From assembly GCF_944324935.1 (NCBI RefSeq), contig NZ_CALUYG010000021.1, positions 1-47,672 on the forward strand: a DNA stretch of 47,672 bases, given 5' to 3'. This document shows positions 16,770 to 24,814 of the stretch, in pieces (positions within the stretch are counted from its first letter, which is position 1; each line of letters opens with the position of its first letter). The DNA comes from an uncultured Desulfovibrio sp. (GTDB lineage Bacteria > Desulfobacterota > Desulfovibrionia > Desulfovibrionales > Desulfovibrionaceae). A program made the position numbers and the translations under genes. The notes under the pieces were generated by a model that saw nothing but the letters and a program-made list of their open reading frames with translations, ran no database searches and was not told where the DNA came from.

Positions 16770-17273
16770 ATGGCTCTTGATGACAAGGATATCCTCAATG
16801 CTGTTTTTGCACGATTCAATGATCAACCTGTTGAATTCATCATGGCTCAGTATGAGATCGCCAAACGCATGAGCATGGATATCGAACGCCGACTGGCGGG
16901 CATGCCGGCGGATGAGCCCGCAAGGATCTCTCCGCAGGGGGCGGGGGCAATGCCCGCACCGGAAGCGGAAAACGCGGAGGAAGCTCCGCGGCGGAAAAAG
17001 TTCGGCCGTAAGGATCTGATCTGCAAGCCGGAAGAAGCCATAACGGAGGACTTCATCAAGTGCTGTCTCTGCGGCAAGGAAAGCTCCTCCCTGACGTCCC
17101 GGCATCTGGCACAGCACGGCATCAGTGTGGAGGAATACAAGAGATTGTGCGGATATGCCGAGGATCAGAAGCTCATGTCCGGCAAGTTCGAACAAAAGAT
17201 GCTCCATAACGTCCAGCGGGCCCAGCAGGTGCGCATGAAGAACCTGAAGGAGAAGGAAGAGAGCGCTTCCTGA
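16770..17273 (+). CDS. MucR/Ros-family zinc-finger regulator
   Basis: This 167-residue DNA-binding protein carries the ROS/MUCR domain at about residues 95-150. CCLCGKESSSLTSRHLAQHG supplies the zinc-binding Cys2His2-like ligands, followed by SVEEYKRLCGYAEDQKLMS. The N-terminal 40 residues are helical; a Pro/Ala/Glu linker joins them to a basic patch (RRKKFGRK). In alphaproteobacteria such proteins silence AT-rich genes and control surface polysaccharide, motility and virulence; in this group the targets are unknown. The ATG at 16770 is chosen because GAGGAG lies 8 nt upstream, whereas the GTG at 16764 is too close to it. Confidence 0.9.
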   Translation: MALDDKDILNAVFARFNDQPVEFIMAQYEIAKRMSMDIERRLAGMPADEPARISPQGAGAMPAPEAENAEEAPRRKKFGRKDLICKPEEAITEDFIKCCLCGKESSSLTSRHLAQHGISVEEYKRLCGYAEDQKLMSGKFEQKMLHNVQRAQQVRMKNLKEKEESAS

Positions 17274-17507
17274 CGGCAGACCGCTTTTTGCCGCCTTCTT
17301 CCGGGAAAATACGCGGTTTTTGCGGAGGGAACGCGCATGCGTTCCGACCACGAGGCAGGGCGGATCATGGCGTGTGCGACGGCCTCCTTTTGCGTGCGGC
17401 AAAAGGGGGCTTTTCCATATCGTCTCGTCCGCTTTTCGTCATCCGCCGGTCGCAGGCGGGCTGCGCCGGGGCGAAATGGCCCCCTGCGCGGTACGCTGTC
17501 CGTTCTT

Positions 17508-18524
17508 TCAGCGGGACAGTGACGGATGTCCCGCCCCTGTCGCCATGCCCCGCTCCCGCGCGTCATGTCCGCCGACAGGATGGCGGTCTGGAAAACCCTG
17601 CTGGACGCCGCGGGCCGGATAAAAGGAAAACCGCCAGTTTTGCGTGTGGCCCAGCAGCCAGACCGCGTCCTTGCTGCCGTCGTCCGGGTTGATGCGGATG
17701 CGCAGCAGCCGGACGTCCCTGTGGTTTTTCCATTTGCGGTTGCCGCCGAAAAGGAAGTTGCCCAGACTCCAGGCCACCAGCGTTCTGCGCGGGCTGTCCT
17801 GAAGGATCTCCACCCCGCCGTAGAGGTGGCTGTGCGCGAACAGCAGCACATCGGCTCCGGCGGCGGCAAAAATGGTTGCCCACTGGCGTTGCCGGGGCGT
17901 AGGCGCAAGCTGCGTCTCCATGCCGTCATGGGAGTAGACGATGATGAGGCTTTCCGGTACGGCCTGCCGCAGGGCATGGATCCACTGCCGGAGCAGGGGA
18001 TAGTTGAGGGTGACGATCTGCGGGCCGCTCCCGCGCTGGGACATGGGCGAACCTGTCAGCAGGTAGACGGGGACAGGGCTTGCGGGCGCGAGCGGCAGCG
18101 GCGCATACCGGCCGCGCGGATGCAGGCCGTTCTGGGGAATGCCGCTTTGCTCCAGCAGTTGCAGCAGGGTCCGGGCCCCCTCCTCATAGCCGTCGAAGAC
18201 ATGGTTGTTGGCGGTACAGGCTGCGCCGTTGGCAAAGCGCATCTCAGGAAAAAAGGTCGCGTCGGCATGGAAAACGTAAAGGTTGTCCTTGGAGACGGAT
18301 GACGGGCCGGCGCTTTCGCAGTTCCAGAGGAAGACATCGGCCTGTTCGATGCGGCGGCGGGCCTCCGGCGCGATGAGGCTGGAAGGCGGAGGGACATCCC
18401 GCATGCCGCCGCCGAGGATGACGTCGCCGGCTGCCAGGATCTCCAGAGCGCGGCCATACGTCGGATGCGGACACAGGAAAAGGAGGATGACGAGCAGAAG
18501 GGAGGAGCGGCGGCAAGAGGGCAT
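17508..18524 (-). CDS. CapA-family (PGA_cap) secreted phosphoesterase-like protein
   Basis: The protein has about 338 residues and a hydrophobic N-terminal signal (LLLVILLFLC). It carries the calcineurin-like fold of the capsule biosynthesis family: ILAAGDVILGGGMRD at the start of the domain, CTANNHVFDGYEEGA near 120, VYSHDGME near 210, and LLFAHSHLYGGVE then AWSLGNFLFGGN near 245-275. CapA/PgsA proteins take part in poly-gamma-glutamate attachment, but many homologues are uncharacterised. There is no capB/capC nearby, so a polymer role is unproven. The ATG at 18524 gives the best signal peptide but lacks a clear ribosome binding site; a TTG at 18566 is the alternative. Confidence 0.78.
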   Translation of the reverse strand: MPSCRRSSLLLVILLFLCPHPTYGRALEILAAGDVILGGGMRDVPPPSSLIAPEARRRIEQADVFLWNCESAGPSSVSKDNLYVFHADATFFPEMRFANGAACTANNHVFDGYEEGARTLLQLLEQSGIPQNGLHPRGRYAPLPLAPASPVPVYLLTGSPMSQRGSGPQIVTLNYPLLRQWIHALRQAVPESLIIVYSHDGMETQLAPTPRQRQWATIFAAAGADVLLFAHSHLYGGVEILQDSPRRTLVAWSLGNFLFGGNRKWKNHRDVRLLRIRINPDDGSKDAVWLLGHTQNWRFSFYPARGVQQGFPDRHPVGGHDARERGMATGAGHPSLSR

Positions 18525-18621
18525 GGCGACCGGGCACGAAAAGGTGAGAGGGCGCAACAACGGCAACGTCCGTCTGTCTGCTCTTGCATACTTGGGCGAT
18601 CAAGGCAAGTCTTTCCTGCCG

Positions 18622-18718
18622 GAGCATTTTGCCTTTGCAAAAGGCATGACGCGAGGCGGCGGTACGGCGCCGCCAGGCCCGACCCAGGCGGAACGCCGCG
18701 TTTTTTCCGCGAAACGTC
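18622..18718 (-). repeat. Dispersed intergenic repeat, family 2, copy B
   Basis: Read on the minus strand this begins GTTTCGCGGAAAAAACGCGG, continues through a GGCGGCGC...CCGCC block and ends CTCGCGTCATGCCTTTTGCA followed by an AAGGC inverted repeat. It matches 45064-45160 in order and spacing, with substitutions. Confidence 0.7.
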
Positions 18719-18770
18719 AGATCTCGTATGGGGGGAGCGCAACACGTCTCACACGGGAACTGCGGTAAGG

Positions 18771-18803
18771 AAAAAGGGCTTTCCCGCGTGAGAGGGAAAG
18801 CCC
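18771..18803 (-). terminator. Terminator of the amino-acid oxidation operon
   Basis: Minus strand: GGGCTTTCCC, 8-nt loop, GGGAAAGCCC, then TTTTT, a textbook intrinsic terminator about 50 nt beyond the racemase stop codon. Confidence 0.93.
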
Positions 18804-18854
18804 GTGGAGGACGGGGGCGAAAGGGGGTATCCGCCGCCCGGGAAAGCGTTGCGC

Positions 18855-19571
18855 TTACAGATAGTCGTGGCGGACGACGGCTGAAGCCGCATAGGCCACG
18901 AGGGTGTTGATGTCATAGACGGGTATGCCGACGGCCCGCTGTACGGGAGCGGCAAAGGCGGACAGGTCCGTGCATTCCAGCAGAAGGGCGTCCAGCTTTT
19001 GGCTGGCGACGAAAGCCGCCGCCGTGTCCACGACCTCCCTTTGCAGACGGTCCAGGTCGAGGCTGGTACGCTTGCTTTGCAGGATGGTCTCGGCAAATTC
19101 GGGATTGTTCTCCATGCCCTGGATGCAAACGCTTTGCATGTCGGTCATGCAGTTGCCGAAGTGATCCTGCGTCAGGGAGGCCGCACTGGCGGTCAGTACG
19201 CCGATGCGTGCGCTCTCACCGTGCAGGAGGCGCAGAAGAGGCAGCTGCACAAGGCTGGAAAGCAGCACCGGTATCCGCACTTCGGCCGCTATGCGCTGCT
19301 GGAAGCGGGCCATGAAGCCGCAGGAGCCGGCAATGGCCAGTACGCCCTGACGTTCCAGCTCGCGCGCGCCTTTCAGAAAGGGTTCGATGAGTTCCGGCGT
19401 GGGGTTGAAGAGCATGCGGGGCACGTCCACGCCGCGGATGAGATATTGCACCGTGGGGAAAGGATAGGTCAGCGGATTACGCAGATGACCGCGCGGTTTG
19501 GGGAACTGCGAATCCAGGCAAAGGATGCCGACCGGAGTGTCGTAGTAGAGTTTTCCGCCCTGAAGGATCAT
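18855..19571 (-). CDS. Asp/Glu/hydantoin racemase-family protein
   Basis: The 238-residue protein has the PLP-independent two-cysteine racemase fold. One catalytic Cys is in IAGSCGFMARF (near residue 84) and the second in LLLECTDLSAF (near 198); both are preserved, arguing for racemase or isomerase activity. The exact substrate cannot be read from sequence; family members act on aspartate, glutamate, hydantoins or maleate. It is the last gene of the ridA operon, 80 nt after the symporter accessory gene and behind a strong hairpin. I infer that it interconverts the imported L-form and the D-form oxidised by the upstream dehydrogenase. GGAG precedes the ATG. Confidence 0.82.
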   Translation of the reverse strand: MILQGGKLYYDTPVGILCLDSQFPKPRGHLRNPLTYPFPTVQYLIRGVDVPRMLFNPTPELIEPFLKGARELERQGVLAIAGSCGFMARFQQRIAAEVRIPVLLSSLVQLPLLRLLHGESARIGVLTASAASLTQDHFGNCMTDMQSVCIQGMENNPEFAETILQSKRTSLDLDRLQREVVDTAAAFVASQKLDALLLECTDLSAFAAPVQRAVGIPVYDINTLVAYAASAVVRHDYL

Positions 19572-19607
19572 GCTGGTTTTCTCCTGTCACAGTGATGGGG
19601 AAAAGCG

Positions 19608-19642
19608 GGGGAGCGCCGCAAGAGGCGTCAGCGGCGCTCCCC
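19608..19642 (-). promoter_or_regulatory. Intra-operon hairpin between symporter and racemase genes
   Basis: A perfect 12-bp stem (GGGGAGCGCCGC with GCGGCGCTCCCC, 11-nt loop) is followed on the minus strand by CCGCTTTTCC. The weak T-run suggests partial termination or an mRNA processing or stability element that sets racemase output below that of the transport genes. Confidence 0.6.
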
Positions 19643-19651
19643 TTGCCTCTT

Positions 19652-19771
19652 CTACCGGGTCTTGTGCTTCAGCTCGCGTATCCATTGAAGGATGCCGAAA
19701 AGGACCCAGACACCGCAGGCAATATTGAGGGCAAAGGAAAGCAGGATGAATATCTTGAAGAATTCGTGCAT
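19652..19771 (-). CDS. Symporter small accessory protein (39 residues)
   Basis: This short gene lies directly behind the SSS symporter gene, 12 nt after its stop codon, with GTAGGAGA upstream of the ATG. It encodes MHEFFKIFILLSFALNIACG followed by a hydrophobic stretch and a basic tail ending LKHKTR: one membrane helix with a positively charged cytoplasmic end. One-helix partners immediately downstream of SSS transporters form a recognised family. A role in assembly or stability of the symporter is expected but not proven for this one. Confidence 0.8.
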   Translation of the reverse strand: MHEFFKIFILLSFALNIACGVWVLFGILQWIRELKHKTR

Positions 19772-19783
19772 GGTGAGCGTCTC

Positions 19784-21217
19784 CTACAGAACTTCGGGGG
19801 CATAGGCGCCGGAGGTCGGCACGGACCGCTTGGTCATCTGGTGGACGAGGAAGAGCGTCAGGCAGTTCAGGCTGATGCCCACAAGGTTGGCCGGGATGCC
19901 GAAGGGTTCGCCGAGGATCTTGTCGCTCCAGATGAGGAAGGCCAGACCGCCGACGACCATGGCCGGCGCGCCGGCACGGGGCGAGACCTTGCCCCAGAAG
20001 ATGCCCAGCAGCAGCGGCGGCAGCACGGTGGACGGCCAGAACTTGAAGATGTAGAGCATGAGGCCGAAAACATCCTGGAAGAGGATGGCTACGACGATGG
20101 CGCCGCCGCCAACCAGCAGGGTGGACAGCCGGGACTGACGCAGCATCTCCTGTTGCGACGCGCCGGGATGGATGAACTTGTTATAGATGTCGCGCGTATA
20201 GGCGACGCTGGCCGTATTGATGAAGGCCGCGGCGCTGGACATGACCGCCGCCAGCAGGGCCGCCAGCACAATGCCGGTGACGCCGATGGGCAGCACGTCG
20301 CGGATGAGGTTGGTGAAGGCCAGGTCGGGCTTGACGTCGGGTTGCAGGGCCATGGAGGCAAGGCCGATGCCCGCGGTGGTGGCGAGGAAGAAGAGCCAGT
20401 GTACCGAGAAGATGAGCACGCCGGTCTTGCTGTCCTTGGCGGACTTGGTGGAGGCATAGCGCTGGATGAAGTAGGGGGCGCAGAATTCCCCGAACAGGAA
20501 GCCGAAGAACAGGCCGGCGAATTGGATGACGCCCCAGTCGGCAAAGGGCTTGAGGTTGTTCACATACTGCGGCATGGACTGGAGTTGAGCGATCATGGCG
20601 TCATAGCCGCCGGCCCGCTCGATGCCCAGATAGCCGCAGAGGCTCACCCCCACAACAATGATGACGTACTGGATGGCGTCGGTCATGGTGACGCCCAGCA
20701 TGCCGCCGGCCCAGGTATAGGCCAGTGTGATGGCGGAGGAGATGAGCGCCGCCGGGATGAGGTCTATGCCGGTGGCCGTCTGCAGGATGGCCCCCATGGC
20801 CAGGATCTGCACGCCGAACAGGCCGAGACAGAACAGAAAACAGACGACGCTGGAAACGAGGCGGCCGGCCCGGCCGTAATACATGCCGCAGAGGTCGCCC
20901 ACCGTGTAGACGTTGGGGATGGAATGGACGCGTCCGGCAATGCAGAGGCCGGAAATGATCTGATTGATGACCACGCCCATGAGCCCGGCAAAGACCACGA
21001 CGCCCGTGGTGTGCATATAGGCCACGCGACCGATGGTGGCGCCGCCCCCGCAGAGAGTGGCGGCGATGGCCGCAAAGAAGATGGCGAGCGGCATGCCGCG
21101 ACCGGCCACGGCATAATCGTCAAAGCTGGAAACTTTCTGCATGGACCACCAGCCGATGTAGACGATCACGAAAAAGTAAAGGATGATGATGGAATAGTCT
21201 AGCCAATGAATGGGCAT
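19784..21217 (-). CDS. Sodium:solute symporter (SSS family)
   Basis: This 477-residue membrane protein has about 13 hydrophobic segments. SSS signatures are visible: DYAVAGRGMPLAIFFAAIAA near residue 33 and TYAWAGGMLGVTMTDAIQY-like sequence near 150-170 (here YTWAGGMLGVTMTDAIQYV). It belongs to the family of Na+-driven uptake systems for proline, pantothenate, sugars and other solutes. The substrate is not defined by sequence; the operon (racemase, D-amino-acid dehydrogenase, RidA) points to an amino or imino acid. CAGGAGG precedes the ATG at 21217; the much longer open frame to 21766 overlaps the upstream gene and is not real. It sits 61 nt after the FAD/BFD subunit. Confidence 0.9.
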   Translation of the reverse strand: MPIHWLDYSIIILYFFVIVYIGWWSMQKVSSFDDYAVAGRGMPLAIFFAAIAATLCGGGATIGRVAYMHTTGVVVFAGLMGVVINQIISGLCIAGRVHSIPNVYTVGDLCGMYYGRAGRLVSSVVCFLFCLGLFGVQILAMGAILQTATGIDLIPAALISSAITLAYTWAGGMLGVTMTDAIQYVIIVVGVSLCGYLGIERAGGYDAMIAQLQSMPQYVNNLKPFADWGVIQFAGLFFGFLFGEFCAPYFIQRYASTKSAKDSKTGVLIFSVHWLFFLATTAGIGLASMALQPDVKPDLAFTNLIRDVLPIGVTGIVLAALLAAVMSSAAAFINTASVAYTRDIYNKFIHPGASQQEMLRQSRLSTLLVGGGAIVVAILFQDVFGLMLYIFKFWPSTVLPPLLLGIFWGKVSPRAGAPAMVVGGLAFLIWSDKILGEPFGIPANLVGISLNCLTLFLVHQMTKRSVPTSGAYAPEVL

Positions 21218-21278
21218 GGGGAACCTCCTGAAATGCTGTCGTAGCTGGGGAAAACCTCTTCCTTGTTCACGGACGCGG

Positions 21279-22691
21279 TTACGCTGTATGATTCTCCTCG
21301 TAGCCGAGGCCATTGAGCGTGCAGTATTCATTGAGCAGGACGGGGCGGAAGGGCATGCGCACATGCAGCATGTCCACCTGGCGGGGAGGCAGGCCGGAGG
21401 CCTGGGCGGCCAGTTCGGCCAGCGCCGGGCCGCACATGCGTCCCTGGCATGGCCCCATGCCGCAACGGGTGAAGCGCTTGATCTCGTTGACGTTGGTGAA
21501 GCCTTCCCGCACGGCGGCACGGATGTCGCCGGCGCTGACGTTCTCGCAACGGCAGATGATGGTATCGTCCGGTACGGCGAAGATGTCGGGATGCGGGGCG
21601 AAGATGTGGCGCAAAAAGCCGCGGGCCCACTCCAGCCGGCGCAGTTCCCGCAGTGTCCCGGCGCTCCTGTGATCGGCCTCCGCTTCGCTGATGACGTGCA
21701 GGCGGCGTGCCGCGTCGATGCCTGCCAGCGTCCCCTTGAGCAGGCTGGCGTCGCCGCCGTGCACATAGGCGCTGTCGCCGGCGATGGAGATATGCTCGCA
21801 GCTCGTGCGGCCGCGGATGTCCGTGGTGGGATGCCAGCAGCGCTGCACCTCGTCCCAGGTCATGGCAAGGCCCAGCGCATTGGGGATATGCGTGCGGGGG
21901 ATGATGCCCTCATGCCGCAGCAGCATACCGGCGGGCAGGCTGTGTTCGCCCTTGCCGTCCGTGTAGCGGACACGCTCCACATGGCCGTCTCCTTCGGCCC
22001 GCAGGCTGCGTACGTTGCGGATGATGGGGATGCCGGAGGAGAGGACGCGCCGTGCCATACGCAGCCCCTTGGCCAGGTAGGGCCGGTCGCCCAGGGCGGC
22101 GGGCATGTGGGGCAGGGCGGCCAGCCGGCGCAGGGTATCGCCCGTATCCAGCCAGGCGGCCACGGGGGCTCCGGCATCCAGCAGATGGCAGGCCAGCAGG
22201 AGCAGCAGCGGGCCGTTGCCGCAGAGCACGACGGGCTCCTGCCGGCTGAGCTGCGGCAGGCAGTCCGAGCGCAGCAAAATGTCCATGCCGCCCGCGCCCA
22301 TGACGCCGGGCAGCGTCCAGCCGGGGAAGGGCACGGGACGTTCCATGCCGCCGGGAGCAAGGATGATGTGCGAGGCGGTGATGCGTTCCGATACGCCGTT
22401 ACGGGAATAGCTCACGGCCGTGCCGTCGATGGCCCAGACCGTCGAATGCGGACGGTAATCCGTGCCGCCGGCGCGGAAGCGGGCCACCAGATCCAGTCCG
22501 GTTCGCCTGTCCTTCTCATCCAGCAGGCGCTGGGCAAGGGGGGATTCCACATTACGGAAAAGCTGACCGCCGGGAGCGGCCTGCTCGTCCAGCAGGGCCA
22601 CTTCCAGCCCGCAGTCCCGGGCCGCGCAGGCGGCCGCCAGCCCGGCAGGGCCGGCGCCGATGACGATGCAGTCGAAATTAGTGACGTTCAT
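21279..22691 (-). CDS. Heterotrimeric amino-acid dehydrogenase, FAD/BFD subunit (HcnB/LhpF-like)
   Basis: This 470-residue subunit resembles HcnB, the alpha subunit of D-hydroxyproline dehydrogenase and octopine/nopaline oxidase subunit A. A FAD-binding GxGxxG motif opens it (CIVIGAGPAGLAAACAAR). A central nucleotide-binding region follows (VLCGNGPLLLLLACHLLDAG). The C-terminus has a BFD-like [2Fe-2S] site: CRCENVSAGDI and then CGMGPCQGRMCGP. The start codon overlaps the stop of the small [2Fe-2S] subunit gene (ATGA), as expected for partners in one complex. It should pass electrons from the catalytic FAD subunit to an acceptor, probably a quinone in an anaerobe (inference). Confidence 0.88.
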   Translation of the reverse strand: MNVTNFDCIVIGAGPAGLAAACAARDCGLEVALLDEQAAPGGQLFRNVESPLAQRLLDEKDRRTGLDLVARFRAGGTDYRPHSTVWAIDGTAVSYSRNGVSERITASHIILAPGGMERPVPFPGWTLPGVMGAGGMDILLRSDCLPQLSRQEPVVLCGNGPLLLLLACHLLDAGAPVAAWLDTGDTLRRLAALPHMPAALGDRPYLAKGLRMARRVLSSGIPIIRNVRSLRAEGDGHVERVRYTDGKGEHSLPAGMLLRHEGIIPRTHIPNALGLAMTWDEVQRCWHPTTDIRGRTSCEHISIAGDSAYVHGGDASLLKGTLAGIDAARRLHVISEAEADHRSAGTLRELRRLEWARGFLRHIFAPHPDIFAVPDDTIICRCENVSAGDIRAAVREGFTNVNEIKRFTRCGMGPCQGRMCGPALAELAAQASGLPPRQVDMLHVRMPFRPVLLNEYCTLNGLGYEENHTA

Positions 22692-23005
22692 GCCCTGTCT
22701 CCCTGATCCGAAAGGCCGTTTTCTCCGGGAACGGCGGGGCGCTTCTGGGTGTTGACCACCATGCCTTCGGCCACCTGCACCATGCAGGATTGCACATTGG
22801 GCCTGCCGTCGATCTCCAGCATGCATTCAAAACAGACGCCCATGAGACACCACGGGGCGCGTTTGCTGCCGTCCAGGCTGTGTTCGTAAAAATGCCGTTC
22901 ATGGCTGTGGCCGAGCACCGCAGCCGCCACGCTGACGCCTTCGGGGACCTCGACGGACGTTCCGTTGACGATGATATGCACGGTTTTACCGGGGGTGTTG
23001 CTCAT
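22688..23005 (-). CDS. [2Fe-2S] subunit of the amino-acid dehydrogenase (HcnA-like)
   Basis: A 105-residue ferredoxin-like protein with the cluster ligands C-x4-C-x2-C-x11-C in WCLMGVCFECMLEIDG...QSC (about residues 53-74), the pattern of HcnA and the gamma subunit of D-hydroxyproline dehydrogenase. The N-terminus (VHIIVNGTSVEVPEGVSVAAA) is the usual ubiquitin-like strand pair. AAGGAG lies 7 nt before the ATG at 23005. It sits 29 nt after the oxidase-like subunit and overlaps the FAD/BFD gene by 4 nt. It is the electron bridge between the two FAD subunits (inference from the homologous complexes). Confidence 0.88.
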   Translation of the reverse strand: MSNTPGKTVHIIVNGTSVEVPEGVSVAAAVLGHSHERHFYEHSLDGSKRAPWCLMGVCFECMLEIDGRPNVQSCMVQVAEGMVVNTQKRPAVPGENGLSDQGDRA

Positions 23006-23034
23006 CTCTGCTCTCCTTTGCAGGTCAAACCGCG

Positions 23035-24147
23035 CTAACAGGTGAAGCCGAAGCGTTGCAGCGTCATGCCGCGGGCCGTTTCCGGGAGATTGCCGCCCAG
23101 CAGGAAGGGGGGCAGGAGGCGGGCATGCGCGGCCGCCATGGTGACGGCGCTGTGCGTGTTGATGAGATAGGCGTTGGCATGACCGGGCAGGCGGCTGTAG
23201 ATGGCCATGCTGTCGTTGGGCATGACGCGCAGCCCCGTCCAGGCGCGGATGACGCGCTTGCCGGCCAGTTCGGGCCAGACGCGCATGGCCCACTGTCCTT
23301 CGCCGGAAACGCCTTTCTGTTCGATGGTCATCCGGTGGCCGGCATTTTCGTGCCGGAAACCGAGGATGACGGTACCGCCGAACGACTGCGTGGCCCCCAG
23401 CACCGGGATGGGCATGACATAGGGCAGGCGCTCCACCAGCAGTACCTGCCCCAGGTCGGGATAGACCGGCAGCGACGGCAGGGCGAAGCGGGCAAAGCGC
23501 CTGTTGGCCAGCCCCGCGGCCAGGATCAGCGTGCCGCCCTCGTAGATGCCGTTGTCGGTGGTGACGCGGTAACCGCCGTCGTACGGCTGCACATCCAGCA
23601 CGTCGCGATCCAGGAGTTCGACGCCCTTGCGCGGCAGCGCCTCCCGAAAGGCCCGCAGCAGCGCCAGCGGGTCGATGACGCCGTCCTCCTCGCACCAGGC
23701 CGCGCCGACGACTTCTCTGCCAAAGCGTATGCCGGGCAGCAGAGCGTCCAGCTGCGCGCGGTCGATCATGTTGCCGCGGTATTCGCCCAGCGTGTCGCGC
23801 AGCTTGTCGATATACTCTCCGCGCTGCTGGTATTCCGCCTCGCTCAGCACGGGGATGAGTCCGCCCCGGAACTGCACGGGGATACGCAGGCCGGTGAGGG
23901 CCTCCAGCTCGCTCACCAGTTCGGGATAGGCCCGGGAGGACAAAAAGCCCCAGCGGGCGTAGTCCGGCAGATGCAGGAATTTCGACTGCACCCAGATGAG
24001 CCCGACATTGGTTCGCGAGGCTCGGTTGGTGGGCGTCTGACGATCGAGTACCGTGATGCGACGACCGGAGCCGGCCAGGCCGTAGGCCAGCGCCACACCG
24101 GTTATGCCGCCGCCCACGATCAGGATATCCTGTGCATGCGTTGCCAT
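23035..24147 (-). CDS. D-amino-acid oxidase-like catalytic FAD subunit (HcnC/LhpB-like)
   Basis: The 370-residue protein has the DAO fold. It opens with an FAD-binding motif (ILIVGGGITGVALAYGLAG), continues with a middle substrate domain and has a C-terminal RVIRAWTGLRVMPNDSMAIY block, as in glycine/sarcosine/D-amino-acid oxidases. In the homologous HcnABC, LhpBEF and opine oxidases the equivalent subunit oxidises the amino acid to an imine. It follows ridA after 10 nt. The trimeric context makes a dehydrogenase more likely than an oxygen-using oxidase, in keeping with an anaerobe. Cyanide synthase is possible by homology but not favoured, because a symporter, racemase and RidA share the operon. 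Confidence 0.88.
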   Translation of the reverse strand: MATHAQDILIVGGGITGVALAYGLAGSGRRITVLDRQTPTNRASRTNVGLIWVQSKFLHLPDYARWGFLSSRAYPELVSELEALTGLRIPVQFRGGLIPVLSEAEYQQRGEYIDKLRDTLGEYRGNMIDRAQLDALLPGIRFGREVVGAAWCEEDGVIDPLALLRAFREALPRKGVELLDRDVLDVQPYDGGYRVTTDNGIYEGGTLILAAGLANRRFARFALPSLPVYPDLGQVLLVERLPYVMPIPVLGATQSFGGTVILGFRHENAGHRMTIEQKGVSGEGQWAMRVWPELAGKRVIRAWTGLRVMPNDSMAIYSRLPGHANAYLINTHSAVTMAAAHARLLPPFLLGGNLPETARGMTLQRFGFTC

Positions 24148-24157
24148 GAGGTTCCCC

Positions 24158-24538
24158 CTAGGGCTTCTTGTACGCCACGCAATCCACTTCCACGCGCAGA
24201 TCGCTCATCATGGATGCCTGGACGCAGACGCGGGCCGGGGCGTGTTCCGCCGTGAAATACCGGGCATAGACCTTGTTGAAGCCGGCAAAGTCCCGGGGAT
24301 CGTCCAGGTAGACGGTGACGCGCACCACATCGTTGAGGCTGTATCCCGCCATCTCAAGGACCTTTTGGAGATTGTCGAGGGTGACGCGCGCCTGGACGCT
24401 GATGCTGCCGCTGATGATCTCCCCGTCGGCATCACGGGGGACCTGACCGCTGACGTACAGCCAGCCGTCGGCGGCGACAGCCTTGGAAAAGGGCAGGGCG
24501 CCCGGTGCGGTCGGGGTTCCGAAGCGTTGAATGGACAT
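24158..24538 (-). CDS. RidA-family enamine/imine deaminase
   Basis: A 126-residue YjgF/YER057c/UK114 family member that hydrolyses reactive enamines and imines to 2-oxo acids plus ammonia. Motifs are GWLYVSGQVPRDADGEI near 25 and APARVCVQASMM near 100, whose Arg is the family's carboxylate-binding residue. It is the first gene of the operon, so it is made together with an enzyme that generates imines; this is a strong functional fit. AAGGAG lies 5 nt before the ATG. A small hairpin (GCAGGC/GCCTGC, 24553-24570) lies just upstream of that site and might modulate translation. Confidence 0.92.
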   Translation of the reverse strand: MSIQRFGTPTAPGALPFSKAVAADGWLYVSGQVPRDADGEIISGSISVQARVTLDNLQKVLEMAGYSLNDVVRVTVYLDDPRDFAGFNKVYARYFTAEHAPARVCVQASMMSDLRVEVDCVAYKKP

Positions 24539-24592
24539 GGCATACTCCTTTTGCAGGCGTCAGCGCCTGCCGCTACTTTGTCTGCGGGAAAA

Positions 24593-24607
24593 GCAAGGGG
24601 TGTGCCT
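24593..24607 (-). promoter_or_regulatory. Sigma-54 promoter of the ridA operon
   Basis: Minus strand AGGCAC-ACCCC-TTGC matches TGGCAC-N5-TTGC with GG and GC ten bases apart. Transcription would start near 24581, about 43 nt before the ridA ATG. The divergent gene encodes a sigma-54 activator. Confidence 0.82.
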
Positions 24608-24682
24608 TTTTTGTTTTCTTATTTATTTTCAATATGTTATACTGTTTACCGCACGGCTTGTCGGGCGAGATTGTCCAGAATA

Positions 24683-24699
24683 TGTAATATTTTATTACA
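24683..24699. promoter_or_regulatory. Dyad 1 (TGTAATA-TTT-TATTACA)
   Basis: A perfect 17-bp inverted repeat lies about 100 bp upstream of the expected ridA start point, in an AT-rich island. Its TGTAA/TTACA half-sites recur in the second dyad at 24776-24810, so both may bind the divergent activator. Confidence 0.6.
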
Positions 24700-24775
24700 C
24701 TTCTATGCCGGACACGGCCGTAAAAAAAGAAAACATGACAGTGATTTTATCAGCTTGCGCTCATCGGGCACGTAG

Positions 24776-24810
24776 TGTAATGTTATGAAACACTGTTTCA
24801 GGATGTTACA
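24776..24810. promoter_or_regulatory. Dyad 2, candidate enhancer site for the sigma-54 activator
   Basis: Two nested inverted repeats share one centre (24793): inner TGAAACA-C-TGTTTCA (24786-24800) and outer TGTAA (24776-24780) with TTACA (24806-24810). It lies about 210 bp upstream of the ridA start point, a usual enhancer distance. It covers the ATG at 24785, which argues for the later start of the activator gene. Confidence 0.65.
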
Positions 24811-24814
24811 TGCT

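Larger units (their letters stand above)
18525..18854. other. Intergenic region with repeat copy and terminator
   Basis: No gene is supported. It contains a minus-oriented copy of repeat family 2 (18622-18718) and the racemase terminator (18771-18803). Confidence 0.6.

Noticed and set aside
19592-21202. 536-residue Gly/Asp/Glu-rich plus-strand frame opposite the symporter
   Set aside because: Antisense to a membrane protein with clear SSS motifs; hydrophobic codons read backwards give this composition.
22688-23695. 335-residue frame containing the [2Fe-2S] subunit with a long N-terminal extension
   Set aside because: The extension is an out-of-frame reading of the oxidase-like gene; AAGGAG before the ATG at 23005 fixes the real start.
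21279-24147. Hydrogen cyanide synthase HcnABC
   Set aside because: The three subunits are homologous, but a symporter, racemase and RidA in the same operon fit amino-acid catabolism better, and cyanogenesis would be surprising here. Kept as an alternative only.
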